From contig JACVVK020000197.1 in assembly GCA_018292915.2 (NCBI GenBank), forward strand, positions 584,001-648,000: DNA of 64,000 bases, in the 5' to 3' direction. The position numbers and the translations under genes are program-made. The stretch comes from Batillaria attramentaria (taxonomy: Eukaryota > Mollusca > Gastropoda > Batillariidae). The notes below the pieces were generated by a model. That model saw nothing but the letters and a program-made list of their open reading frames with translations, was not told where the DNA came from and ran no database searches. Shown in pieces: positions 1 to 13,766 of this stretch (position 1 is the stretch's first letter; each line of letters opens with the position of its first letter).

Positions 1-224
1 AATGCGTACGCATACGCATAGGCCTTTGTAAAATGCGTATGGCTGTTCCAAAATGCAACAAATATGCAAATTTTTGCAATAAACGCGACCCCTGGCTTGA
101 GAGCCGTGAAAACGCGACCCCTGGCTTGAGAGCCGTGAAAACGCGACCCCTGGCTTTAGAGCCGTGAAAACGCGACCCCTGGCTTGAGAGCCGTGAAGTG
201 ACATACTTCTGATATTTTCTGACC
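1..224. other. 5' flank/5' UTR of DNAI3
   Basis: Non-coding sequence before the first ATG of the dynein intermediate chain gene. It holds a short GCATACGCAT-like palindromic start and four copies of a 29-bp repeat (listed separately). No TATA box or other promoter element was recognised. The transcription start is unknown and could lie outside the window. Confidence 0.5.
83..199. repeat. 29-bp tandem repeat, 4 copies
   Basis: Unit begins ACGCGACCCCTGGCTTGAGA and ends GCCGTGAAA. The copies are nearly identical (one GAGA to TAGA change) and stop about 25 bp before the DNAI3 start codon, so the array lies in the 5' UTR or the proximal promoter. Confidence 0.9.
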
Positions 225-2334
225 ATGCAGGACACAGCAGAAGCGGCTGAACCAAGACAGTCGGACAGCGCCCGCAGTCAAGGCAGTGTGGACAGGGGGC
301 CAGCAAAGGGCAAGAAGAAAGGTTCAGTCTTTGGTAAAAAAGGTTAGTTCCATCCTAATCGTATGGCACAATCTGGTTTATAGGGTTTCCAAACCTACTT
401 TAACTTTTCACTGAAAAACCCAGGTGATTATTTATGTATTTTATTCAGGTGAATGTAATGGTAGCATAAAGGTAGTCATGGTGGTGGTGGGGTTTTTTGT
501 TGTTGTTGTTGTTGTTGTTGTTGTTGGTGTTTTAGCTCAAAAATGACGTATTGCAAACTCGGCAACACTGCACAATCAACATCAGTTGTTTGTAAACCAT
601 ACAGATACTACATGCACTCCTGCATTCTTTCAACATCATTACTGTCAGTGAAGCTCTGCTTTTTCCCCCCTTAGTATTCAGGGTTGGGGGAGGGGGGGGG
701 GGGGGACATGAAAAAACTATTAAAAAAAAAAAACTGTACCAAAACAGAAACCATCAATTTTTTTCATACTTTTTATCATTATTATTTTTTCTGATATATT
801 CTTTGTTAGCATCTTAGAGCATTCTTGTGCTGTTCAACATCTCTTCATGTTTAGTCAGGCAGTGACTGAATTTTCTACTATTTTTGTTTAATCAAAGTTT
901 GACTCTTAATGTCATATCTGTTTGTTTTCCATTTCACCTCTGTCATTTTTCATTCATGTGCCAATGCACTCTTAATGTTCTCGTGTGTCGACACTGATCC
1001 TGAAAGAGCAGAGACGACTGCACAGCTTACACATTTAATATCAATGTAAAACTACATGTAATTCTAATAGCATCAAACTTCAGTAGTTCTAACGTGACAT
1101 GTTGTTTTTACAGCACCAGAGGGTATGTCACTGACGTCAATGAGCAAAAGATTATTTGAAGTACAAGTATAGTGTTGACTGTAGGGCTTGGTGTGAAGCC
1201 AGCGTGTGATGTTGTGTCGTAGCTTGGACTTAATTATAAAGTGTGCTTGTAACTGCTTTGTATATATGTACATTGTACTTGTACGTATGTCAGTTGAGAC
1301 TGAGACAACACTTGATGCCTAACTGTGTTCCTATGATGTTTTGTTGTGAAGGGAAAAAGGGTAAGAAAAGTTGAGGGTGGTGAGTGAGAGAAGGTAAAAT
1401 AGGATAAGGGGAGTTGAGAGTTACATGTATTTCTTGTTTTCTGGGCCGTTTTCCTGTTTGTAATTTATTTTGCTGTGATGGCATGGTTTTCAAGCTGTTT
1501 TCAAGGAATATTTTCTCCGGCTTCATCTTGAAAATGGATCCCCCCCCCACCCCCAGTCCCTTCACCCTCTCCCCCACCCCCCACACCCTAACCCCTAGTC
1601 CCCACCCTGCCTCCTCCAGTTTTGATCACATACACACAGAACATCACTTTTTTTCCTCAGTATCATTGCATATATTATATGTGAGCTCAACTAACCTAAC
1701 AACAACAAAAAATAATAAATAAATAAATTTTTATGACCAGTTGGTGTAAAGTGAATTTGTCTCTTCTGTTGTTTGCTGACTTTCTTGTTACATGGTAGCA
1801 AGCATGCTTAGACTGAGTCCAGTGTTGTCCATTGGCTAATAATAGTTGTACTATTTTAATTTATAGTCGCAGTTTTCATTTACTGTTATGTGATGTAAAC
1901 CAGCTCAGACTAAAACATAACATGATTATGCTTACAGTTTGTCATTTGTTTTTTTGTTTTTTTATTTGTTCGTTTATTTATATCAATTTTTTTGGTGTTG
2001 CATTATTATTTCATCTCTTTGTATGAGAGATATGATTTTATATGTCACAGCGAACTAATTTTGCTGTTCTGCCTGGAGATGTATGTGCAGTTTTCCTGGA
2101 TTTCTTTTTGTAAATAATAATAACAATAATGATAATTATTTTTTTAATGTATTTTACTGAATGTAATTGAACGTAATATTCTACTAAAGATGGTACTGTC
2201 TGTCATAAAAATCAGTGTGCATAAATTTGCGTTGGTGAGAACACTTCAAGCTGCCACAGAAAAAGATTCACATTGATTTAATTGTTAATGAGCTTGCCAT
2301 GATGGCATTGTGTTAGGTCAGGATTCTGTCCAGG

Positions 2335-2423
<89 letters not shown>

Positions 2424-5400
2424 CAGTGTGTGTGTGTGTGTGTGTGTGTGACATATGACGTAATTATGTGATTCAAAGCCTTCTCTTTGTGATATTTACA
2501 GGCAAAAAGGATGAGAAGAAGTCAGAGACGCCTATTCCCATTGTGGAAGAGAAGAAAGAAGATGGTATGGTTTAAGAGATTGGTGAACTAAAAAAACAAA
2601 ACAACCCAGTAAAGTGCATGTCATTTCGTTTTGTTCCTGTTGCTCAGCGTTGTGGCTCTAATGGCCAGATCGGTTGTGATCTACCAGCAAGGGAGGAACA
2701 AGTAATACTATACTACTGTTCTCATTATCATCATAATTTCATTCTCCCTGTGAAACTTCAACAAAACAGGGTGTAACAAAACGATGATGAAATCAAGAAT
2801 GTTGATGCACTAGCATAATTTACAAATTTACAGCTTTGCTTAATTGCACTGGTACATCTCCCTGTGCTGCTGGATAAACTTGTATACACCATCTTGCCAA
2901 GTCAGTCAATTATGAATCAGCGATTTGAGAAAAAACAACAACATGCAAATTGCTTTTCAACTCTTACCTACGATTTGCATCCATCTTTTTAGTTATGAAT
3001 ATGAAAAAGATATGTAAACAGTTCCCCTTGGCAGATAAAAACACCCAGGACTAGTGAGAGCTGAAGAAGTATGTGTACGTGTGTTTTTACAGTTTTGCTG
3101 GAGGGGTGCTTTCCACTGTTCATGACATCGAAGACGCAGGAAATCTTCCACTGCGTGTGTGACCAAGATGTAACGGAGGAAAACCCGTTCAAGATCATCA
3201 CCAAGCAAGAAATTGTGGACGATATGCGCAACCGAGCGGCTGTCTGCGACTTTCACCCTTTCAAACAACAAATCACCGTGAGTGAAACTAATTATGATGT
3301 CTGCCTGTAGTGATTATCATTTCCTTTTGATTTGAAGGTGATTGTGTAGTACTAACTACTATAGTCTTTAGTGCTGTCGCTGGCATGTGTGTACCACTGA
3401 CAACATCACCTCAACCTTTAGGGTTTTTTTTTGGGGGGGGGGGGGGGGGCTTTGTATTGTCCTGTGTGCCACAAGCGAGTCACGTGGCTGAATGCTGGAC
3501 TTACGATCCGAGGGTCCAAGGTTGGAATTCTGACAGGATCAAAACATTTCTAGGCTTTTTTCTAGTGCCTTCCTCTTTAATACCAACATTTTCATCCCTC
3601 TGTCATGTATAGAAACCGATGACACGGAACAATGTCGTCTGATTGCAGGATTACGCGTTTGATGAGATTCTGGTGGTGTACGACTACGAGTTCAAGTGGG
3701 GACAAAACTTCTACATCTGCTTGAATGAAGACTCCAAAGAACTCATCCTAAACGTAAGTACGCTAAAGGGAATGAGTCTCCCGGTATTCAGCAAAGGCAG
3801 TGTGTGGAGTTACAGCTGGAGAATGAGCTACATGTAGAACAGCTAACGTTTCCACATTCCCTTTTTCATTTGGCAAAAATAGTTCTTTATCAGTACAACT
3901 TTTCAGTGATCTTATTTTCCCATTGTAATACATCAAAGAGATGACAACTGTGTCAAAAAGACCCAGGTTCTAGATTACTCCAGTTAGTGTGAGGTTTGAA
4001 TCTTAAAACTTGCTGTGCATGATTGGTATGCATTGTTGCGTCTAGTTTCAGGAAAGTATCAGAACTAATCTGGCGATGTTGAGGAATGTCTCATATTGTA
4101 GGTCTTCAAAGTTCAAATCCATTTATGAATGTACAAAATATTTTGCTGCTGTTGAATGTTTTGTATGTGACATCTATATTGAGTGTTTTGTGTACATCAT
4201 GTATGGTAATTATGCGATGCAGCCGGATGGTGAAAGCCTTGTGAGTTGTGAAGGTTTTCTCGCTGGTTTGATAATCACACATCACTGTTTTCTGTCTTCT
4301 GACAAACATTATCTTTATTTACGTTCATCACTCACATCATGCGTGTTCTCTTTCTATTACATCACACACCAATTCAGTATTTCTGCCAGTACACATATTC
4401 TACTCACAGTTTTTCCGTATTCATTATCATCAGCAGGACAACACACCTCACCATGCTTTGTTGAATGACGTACAGTGTACATGTATGTGTACGACAAGTA
4501 TAGCCGTCAAAGTGGAGACCGCGTTTCTTCTTCTGTTGATGCACATCACATTAGTCAGATATTTCAAGCAGTTGTCTGTTGTTATTTAAAAGGGTGCTTT
4601 ACTTGACAATTCCCCACTAAAGAAGTATGGTGCTTTACTTGACAATTCCCCACTAATGAAGTATGGTTTAACCTTTTCAAAGGATTAGTGTAAGAACTAT
4701 TCAGTTACAATCTGTTACTGGTGTTTTCATGAAATGTATCAAATGTGGAAAGGTTTCAATGAACTTCATCAGCTCAGTTTTACACAATAATGTGCTGCCC
4801 AGTAATAAACAAGGATATTATTATGTATGGACTGTATGGATAAGAATTCAAACAGATTACACTTTTTCCATCAGTACCAATACAGTACCAATACCGTACT
4901 AATGCAGTACCAATACAATACAAACACAGTACCAATACTGTACCAATACAGTACCATGAGTGTACTTCTACTGTACCAACACAGTACCAATACCGTACCA
5001 ATATACCAATAGAGTACCAGCACAGTACTAATACTGTACTAATACTGTACCAATACCATACCAATATACCAATACAGTACCAGTACCAGTACAGTACTAA
5101 TCCATGCTGTACCAGTACAGATACCCATCATGATGGAATCCTGAGTATTGTGCAGGTACTTTGTCTGAGAGATGCGGCAGACTTTAATCACATGAAATCT
5201 GTAGCCATCGTGAACATACGGTATGAGTGTTGACATTGTCTGTGTGATTGTTTGTTGACCCTCAGCCACCACAAGAAGGTACGGAGGGAGAGGGGTCCGG
5301 AGCCGAGGAGGAGGAAGTGGTCTACAAGTACATTCCCCCTGAACCAAAGGAATGGGTCTCACAGGGCAGCGAGAAGGAAATCACGGAGGAGAATGTCGTG

Positions 5401-5474
5401 GCCACCAGAGGACGGGTGTGTAGAAATGCAAACAGCAGAGTGATAGACACTGCATTAGCTTTCCATTTTTACAG

Positions 5475-5526
<52 letters not shown>

Positions 5527-6422
5527 ATCTCCTAAGCTCTTAGATGCAGCTATATTAATTATTACATTGTATTATCATTATTGCACTTGCAAGATTTGGC
5601 ATTGATACATTTGGAGAATTTGCAAATCCTGTGCATCAGACAATCCAGGAGATAGTTCCTATTATCCTGAAAGCACAAGTATGTGTCACATGTCTCTATC
5701 AGAGTCATCAGACGAACTCATAGTGGGCGCAAAACAGGTGTCGGTAAAGACTAAGCAAGCTGGTCAATTTCCAAGATGACGGATGAAGGGAGCGTCACAG
5801 TGTAGCTCTTTGCCGTGCTTCTAAAGAATTACCTTCGTCACAAACTTGGAATTTTTTCGTGTGCGTCATAAACATCATTATTTTAATGAAATTTTTGCAA
5901 GAAAACAGTTTTGCAGGGAATTATTTTATCATAGTCAGCTCTTGTAGGCATCGATCACGGGTGATTGAAATTCAAGGGAAAGAACTGCTGAGAGTTACGA
6001 GCCTAATCTCCTGTATCAATAAATGATACATGTATTAAGATGCCATGTACTGATATGTAGGGATATGATTATGTTTTCATTCTGTCCGTGTATTTATGCC
6101 TCATGCCTCGTTTGGAATATGCTATCTTTGGGCTACATATAATCACTGTAAGCATTACTGAAAGTGTTTGATGCACCATATGTGGACTTTCCGAAATTCT
6201 GCACAATTTTCTTATTTTTTGTGTGACTAGAAGTGACTATTGTAAATATGAAGATACCATTCAATATCTACTGCATGCAGTCGGTTTTTTTGGGTTTTTT
6301 TTTACACTGTTTTGTGTGTATAGTTATGAATATTTGCACCCAAATTATCAAACCTTTAAACGCCCTCTTCCATCACCTCACAGCTCCCCTCACACCCCCC
6401 ACCCACCCACCCATCCACCCAT

Positions 6423-6464
<42 letters not shown>

Positions 6465-9400
6465 ACACACACACTTACTTGTTTCATTTTCTCACTGTCA
6501 GACGTTGTGATAATACATGTACTGTAGATACACTTGTACTTGAGTACACAGATGAGTTTGAACCACACTGGATGTAACATTCTCTGTGCAGTCTTCATGT
6601 TACAGTGTTACGAAATAAGCCAGTTAGTTTACACTTCCTAGCTTGATGTGTGGCTGTGATTGGGACACAACTACAATGAGTTTGAGTGTCACTATGGTAA
6701 ACTTACACCCCTGTCTTGTACATGTGAGTTTACCATAGTGATTACTCATTATAGTTGTGTTGTGCTTACAGTTTATACTGACATGAACAAGCATATACTA
6801 AGGATTAAGCTGACAAATGAAAGACATGTTTGGATGTACTCACATACAGGTCAAGGTGTCGGTGAAGCGTCTTCGGAAATACTTTGGCGCACCTGTCAGT
6901 TTCGGTGATCGTAACTCCAGTGACGGGAAACAAGGCTTCATTGAGTGTGTGTCATATGAAGACAAGAATTTTGATCTGAAAAAGTTGGAGCTCACAACAG
7001 CTACACAGGTTGGTTCACGGACGCACTCAGTGTTTTTTGGTGCGTCAAAGTAAATGCAAAGTATGCTTCTTTTTATTGTGTAGTACCGGTAGTCGGTGTA
7101 TACAGGCTGTTTGCGAATATGACTTTTCTCCTAGTGTCAGACAACAGAACAACAGTGCACACCATTTCCCAGTTTCTTTTTGACATCAGAACAACAGTTG
7201 TAACCAACAGGAGTTTAGTACTACACTAGTCTTTCCAGGTGGAACCGGAGCCTCACTTGGCGTTGTCTTAATACGCGTTAGTGTGGGTCTATCTGGGGAT
7301 GAATTGCTGATGGTTTTTTTTTCTTTCTTATATTCATTTATGATGTAATATATGTTTTTCATTGGCTGTGCAAGCCTACCTAGCATAATGAAAGTGATTC
7401 ACAAAACACAGTCATTACTTCCCCTCAACAAAGAACCACTTTGAGATATTCTGCAACCCGCAAAATTACAGGGTAAAATCCCATCCCATCTGTTTTGGTA
7501 TGCTGGACATAGACAGGTTAATTTCACTAATTTCTCTTCTTGTGTTTGCATGTGCATGGTACATGGTAACATTAGAAGTGTTGTGCATGTATGTGTTAGG
7601 CTGTACCAGACGTGAAGGACATTGGTACACAGACCGACTGGAAGTACCCGCGTAATGCCAACACACAGTATTATCCACGGGAATTCACCGCTCGAGAGCT
7701 GGAAGAAATTGAAAACTCGGAAAAACTTGCTAACTTCATGAAAACTGTGGAGCCCAGGTAATGTTTGTGATGTTTGTGTACATGTGTAATATATGGGTTG
7801 TTTCCTACTAGGATTATGCACTGCTGCTAATGCACAGACAGTTTCTGTCGTGGTGTATGAGAGCAAAGACTGTAGATATTATGTAGATATTCTTTGATGA
7901 GAGCAGGTAGAATCTGACTGCACAGCATATTTCTTTGGAGTAAAATACATGTTGTAATAAAATACAACTGTAGGATAGTGAAACAGTAGTGGGAAGAGTT
8001 TTGCTTGCATATTATTATTAATTTGCAGGATTTGTCTTTCCGATATCAAGTTTTTCTTTCTGTGTTCCCCTTTTATGAGTTAAGTGAGGATTACTTTTTG
8101 TTGTTGTTTGTTTTGTGTGCGTGTTTGTAATTTTTCCCTGCTCATTGTTCTGCATGCAGTCACGGGTTAATTGTTTTTATGTCAGGTTTGAGCTGGCTCT
8201 GCAGCAGAATGCGATCATGGACGTTTTCTACGATGACTGGGTCAACCTGGGTGATGCGGACAGTACGTTTGGAAGCAAGGCAGATAATCACCTGAAGGTA
8301 CGACATGAAACTGCCACACATAAAACATCATGTTACCCCAGGTCCAAGATGGTCCAAGATAATTGGAGACATTCTAATACTCTCACATTTGCAGATCAAC
8401 ATATAAGCCTGACATTGATCTCTTAGTTTACTGTATGTCCATACATGAAGAATTACCTGAGTGTTCTCATGTATGTTATACAATGCTCTTGTGTTCTTAT
8501 CAAAGATCTTAGGGTCAAATATCGGTGCCAGGGGGAAGTTTGTTCCATCAGAACAATGTGTTCTTCCCAGTGGGAGAACGTGCGTAGTTGTGGTCAGTAT
8601 TGCTTGTATTGAAAAGCTAACAGGAAGGAATAGAAATTGTGTGAAAAATTCCTGGAATCTCGAGACAGAAATGTAGTAAGCACCCTGATGGAAACTTCTC
8701 GTCGTTGAGGTGAGAATGCACTGTTTTTGTTGTGTTTTTACAGGAGTACCAGTCTTTCACGGACCTACAGTTCAGTAAAGACAAAACCATCACCTGTATT
8801 CAGTGGCACCCCACGATCAAAGGTCAGTCAAACCCATGTGTTAATTGTTGCGTTGGTCAGAGTGCCTGCTGGATCATAACGCTTCAAACAGTGGCACCCC
8901 ACGATCAAAGGTCAGTCAAACCCATGTGTTCATTGTTGCGTTGGTCAGAGTGCCTGCTGGATCATAACGCTTCAAACAAATAGCAGATAGTGATCTGCAG
9001 CAGTGGAAAGCACTTCACTTTCAAGCTAAAGGGAGCAGCATTCTGGTGTGGTTCCCATGCATATACATGTACCAGTACACTTCAGACTGAAGCAAGAGAA
9101 AACTGTGTGTCATCTCCAGGTGTGGTGGCCGTGTCCATAGCGGAAAGGCTGTCATTTGATGAGCGTATTGACCAAGCTGCTAGAGTCATCATGACACCAT
9201 CTCTCATCTTGATTTGGAGTTTCACCGACCCCATCCACCCACAGGTAAAATGCCACTCGTTTCACCGACCTCATCCACCCACATGCAAATTACCGCTCGT
9301 TTCATCGACCCCATCCACCCACAAGTAAATTACCACTCGTTTCACCGACCCCATCCACCCACAGGTAAATTACCCCTCGTTTCACCGACCCCATCAACCC

Positions 9401-12400
9401 ACAGGTAAATTACCCCTCGTTTCACTGACCCCATCCACCCACAGGTAAATTGCTACTCCCCAACTCGTTTCACTGACCCCATCCACCCACAGGTAAATTA
9501 CCACTCGTTTCACCGACCTCATCCACCCACAGGTAAATTACCACTCGTTCCACCGACCCCATTCACCCACAGGTAAATTGCCACTCGTTTCACCAACCCC
9601 ATCCACCCACAGGTAAATTACCACTTGTTTTATCGACCCCATCCACCCACAAGTAAATTGCCACTCGTTTCACCGACCCCATCCACCACAGGTAAATTAC
9701 CACTCGTTTCACCGACGCCATCCACCCACAAGTAAATTACCACTCGTTTCACCGACCCCATCCACCACAGGTAAATTACCACTCGTTTTACCGACCCCAT
9801 CCACCCACAAGTAAATTACCACTCGTTTCACCGACCCCATCCACCACAGGTAAATTACCACTCGTTTCACCGACCCCATCCACCCACAGGTAAATTACCA
9901 CTCGTTTCACAGACCCCATCCACCACAGGTAAATTACCACTCGTTTCACCGACCCCATCCACCCACAGGTAAATTACCACTCGTTTCACCGACCCCATCC
10001 ACCCACAGGTAAATTACCACTCGTTTCACCGACCCCATCCACCCACAGGTAAATTACCACTCGTTTCACCGACCCCATCCACCACAGGTAAATTACCACT
10101 CGTTTCACCGACCCCATCCACCCACAGGTAAATTACCACTCGTTTCACCGACCCCATCCACCACAGGTAAATTACCACTCGTTTCACCGACCCCATCCAC
10201 CCACAGGTAAATTACCACTCGTTTCACCGACCCCATCCACCCACAGGTAAATTACCACTCGTTTTACCGACCCCATCCACCCACAGGTAAATTACCACTC
10301 GTTTCGCCGACCCCATCCACCCACAGGTAAATTACCACTCGTTTCACCGACCCCATCCACCCACAGGTAAATTACCACTCGTTTCACCGACCCCATCCCC
10401 CCACAGGTAAAGTACAACCCTACTACATGTAGCATCATACACTAAGTGAAGTCAATCGTACCTTTTAGTGAAGAACATTTTTCCCCAAGTGTTTTTTCAA
10501 TGAATGCTAACCCAGGTTTTTTTTTTTGTTTGTTTTTCCTTTCCCAGCTGATCCTGGAGGCTCCAGAAGACATCCTGAGTTTTGCTTTCTGCCCGACGGA
10601 CCACAATGTGATTGCTGGCGGTTGTTACAACGGTCAGATCATCCTGTGGGACATCTCCACTCACGTTGACCGGCTCAAACAACCCAGGGGAGGAAATCGC
10701 AACAAGCGCAGCAATGTCTTGGTAACCACAACCACCTGTTGTTGGTGTCATTGATTTTTGTTTGTTTGTTTGTCTGTCTGTTTGTTTGTTTGTTTGTTTG
10801 TTTGTTGTTGTTGTTTTATGCTGATGCATATTAGCTGCAGTAAGATCTGCCATCATTTGATAAAACAGTGTAAACACCATGAATGTGCTGAGTACTTAGG
10901 CCCTTGTACTATTTGACAGGAGAGATGTGGACGGAGCTGCAGAAAAAAACTGTGGCTTCCAGATGAAATGCTTTCTATATAAGTTTTTGTAAACGAAATC
11001 AGTGAATAAGGAGTCATATTTATTGTTGCTAGATCAGCTTGATCTGCAATACTATCTACACATTAAGCAAGCAGTGATCAAGCTGCCCTCCATGTTTCCT
11101 TCAGTCTTCACCGAGAGATTGGGCTCCTTTAGTTATCCGTAATGTGTGGATGTCTTGTTTTCAGCCTGGCTTTGAAGACCCGAACGCCCTGAAAACACCG
11201 ATTGTACGATACTGCGCTGTGTCCAGCATTGAGCATGGCCACCGGGCGCCGATCACAGACATCCAGTGGATGCCGGATCACATGGTGGTGGGTGCAACTT
11301 GTGTACTTTTGGAATGAGGCTCGTACAGGTCTACCAGCCTCCACTAGTCAAAGTGCAAAATGAAGTAACACGTTGGCCGTTGGGAAGGGGCGACTGTTCA
11401 CAGTGAAGCAGCATAATGTTTCATGTGTAGACTAGTGGAGTACATGTACATGTGGAGACAGGTTTTGCTGTCTGTGGTATGATTTTGTATTTGTGGTATG
11501 GTGATTTTTCTGGTTGTGTGTTACATGTATATCAGTCACACTGAAGATTTCACCCTTCAGCTGTTCAGTTTACACTTTGTATTGCAGATCAGCCGAATGG
11601 GAGTTCCCATGGAGAACAAAAACCTGCAGTGTTGTCAACTCATGACCTGCGCCACTGACAAGTCAGTCGTGTTTCTCGCTTGTGGTTAAACAGCTGGAGC
11701 TCTGTAGTAGCTGTGAATGATAAACAGAAATATAAAAAAATAATGTAACAGGTGTCGATATTTGAGTTGTGAATTGTTGCTCAGCAGTAAGTAACAACAA
11801 ACTTATGGCCTGCAGAATGTTAAATCACACATCCAGCCAGACCTAAAGAAAAAGGTTCTAACAATACAATGTCATGTACTTGTGCAGCTGTGTCCTGTTC
11901 TGGGATTCGCGTCCACCCAAGGGAGTGCAGCAAAAGGACGATGACAAGGGTCCCAAAAACCCCATGGGGATCCCCAACACCTTCCGACACCTCGACCTAC
12001 AGTGGAAACCCATGTTGAAGGTACTTGTACTTGTACATGTATCAGAACTCAGTCAGGCCTTTGTTTTCACCTCCCTGAGGCTATTGCTCACATTCATGGT
12101 ACATGTGATGTAGCGTTGAACATTAGTCACTAATACAGGAATGGTGTAGTCTGGCCAAAGAACAGGCAGATTGAAGGTATCCTGGTTAGGAGAAGGTAGA
12201 CAGGTATGAGGGGAGAACCTCAGGTACGATGTCATATCATGCACATGTATATTTTTTAAAATCTGCACTAGAATTATTTAAACTAATGAAGTGTTTTATG
12301 TTTTACAATTCAGATGCATCTTTCCAAGTCAGAGCCTGGCGGTGACCACGCCCCTATCAAGTTTTCCATGCAGGAACGACAGGGCGACAGATCAGCGTGT

Positions 12401-13689
12401 GAGTGTGTTTCCATTGTCACGCATCTCCAGTCAAAACTGTACACAAATTACACCAAGTATGTTCTGCAGGAACGTACTCCACGACCCAACCATCGTCAGT
12501 ATTTAACCTCTCTCCAATGCTGAACTCATGGCCGTATCTGTGCTCGTTGTATTTCAGTGACTAGAGGATCAGACACGAATGTAGCAAAAGATGACACAGC
12601 CACGATGGGCGGCGGTTTTACAGCTGGTGTCACCAAGCCAGGCTCAGGAAGGGAACGCACGTTACAAACTGTCCCGACATACCTCTACATTGGCACAGAG
12701 GTACATTACAAACTATCCCGACATACCTCTACATTGGCACAGAGGTATGTTATAAACTATCCCGACTTACCTCTACATTGGCACAGAGGTATGTTACAAA
12801 CTATCCCGACTTACCTCTACATTGGCACAGAGGTATGTTACAAACTGTCCAGATATACCTCTACATTGGCACAGAGGTACATTACAAACTATCCCGACTT
12901 ACCTCTACATTGGCACAGAGGTATGTTAAAAACTGTCCAGATATACCTCTACATTGGCACAGAGGTACGTTACAATCTGTCCCGACATACCTCTACATTG
13001 GCACAGAGGTACGTTACAAACTATCCCGACTTACCTCTACATTGGCACAGAGGTACATTACAAACTATCCCGACTTACCTCTACATTGGCACAGAGGTAC
13101 GTTACAAACTATCCCGACTTACCTCTACATTGGCACAGAGGTACATTACAAACTATCCTGACTTACCTCTACATTGGCACAGAGGTACGTTACAAACTAT
13201 CCCGACTTACCTCTACATTGGCACAGAGGTATGTTAAAAACTGTCCAGATATACCTCTACAGTGGCACAGAGGTACTGTACATTACAATCTATCCCAGCA
13301 TACCGTACCTCTACATTGGCACACATGTTACAAACAGTCCCAACATGCCTCTATATTGGCACGCTACAAACTATCCCAGTTAACATACCTCTACTTTGGC
13401 ACAGAGGTACGCATATATGTCTACATTGGTATAGAGGTATGTTACAGACTATCTGGTTAAAGTTTGTCACTGATAAACTGTTGTGTGTTTCAACAGGATG
13501 GGGAGGTCGTGTACGGCGACTGGATGCCGCAGAAGGACCAGGACTCCGGAAAACTGCAAAGTAATAAATAATAATAACTAATAATAAATAAAAATAATAA
13601 GTAAGAGTTAGAAATACTGATGCAGTTAGAGGTTTTGAGGGCTTGAATTTTTGTTTTATATATATGGAGATAGATAGACAGACAGGCAG

Positions 13690-13766
<77 letters not shown>

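Larger units (their letters stand above)
5416..6849 (+). other. DNAI3 intron 5 contents
   Basis: Contains the poly-C tract, a CCCA/CCAT-rich and (CA)n stretch at about 6390-6472, and a near-perfect inverted repeat before exon 6. No exon recognised. Confidence 0.55.

Noticed and set aside
9219..10415. CRISPR-like array of regular direct repeats
   Set aside because: Units are contiguous with no unique spacers, and the first copy is an exon end of a eukaryotic gene; it is a minisatellite.
12778..13461. Separate protein made of Tyr/Leu/His-rich repeats
   Set aside because: The frame arises from the 44-bp array within a DNAI3 intron; starts in it are TTG, and exon 16 to 17 splicing is phase-perfect without it.
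13351..13761. Cys/Val-repeat proteins in this and other GT/CA tracts
   Set aside because: Dinucleotide repeats translate to Cys-Val or Thr-His runs in any genome; no supporting context.
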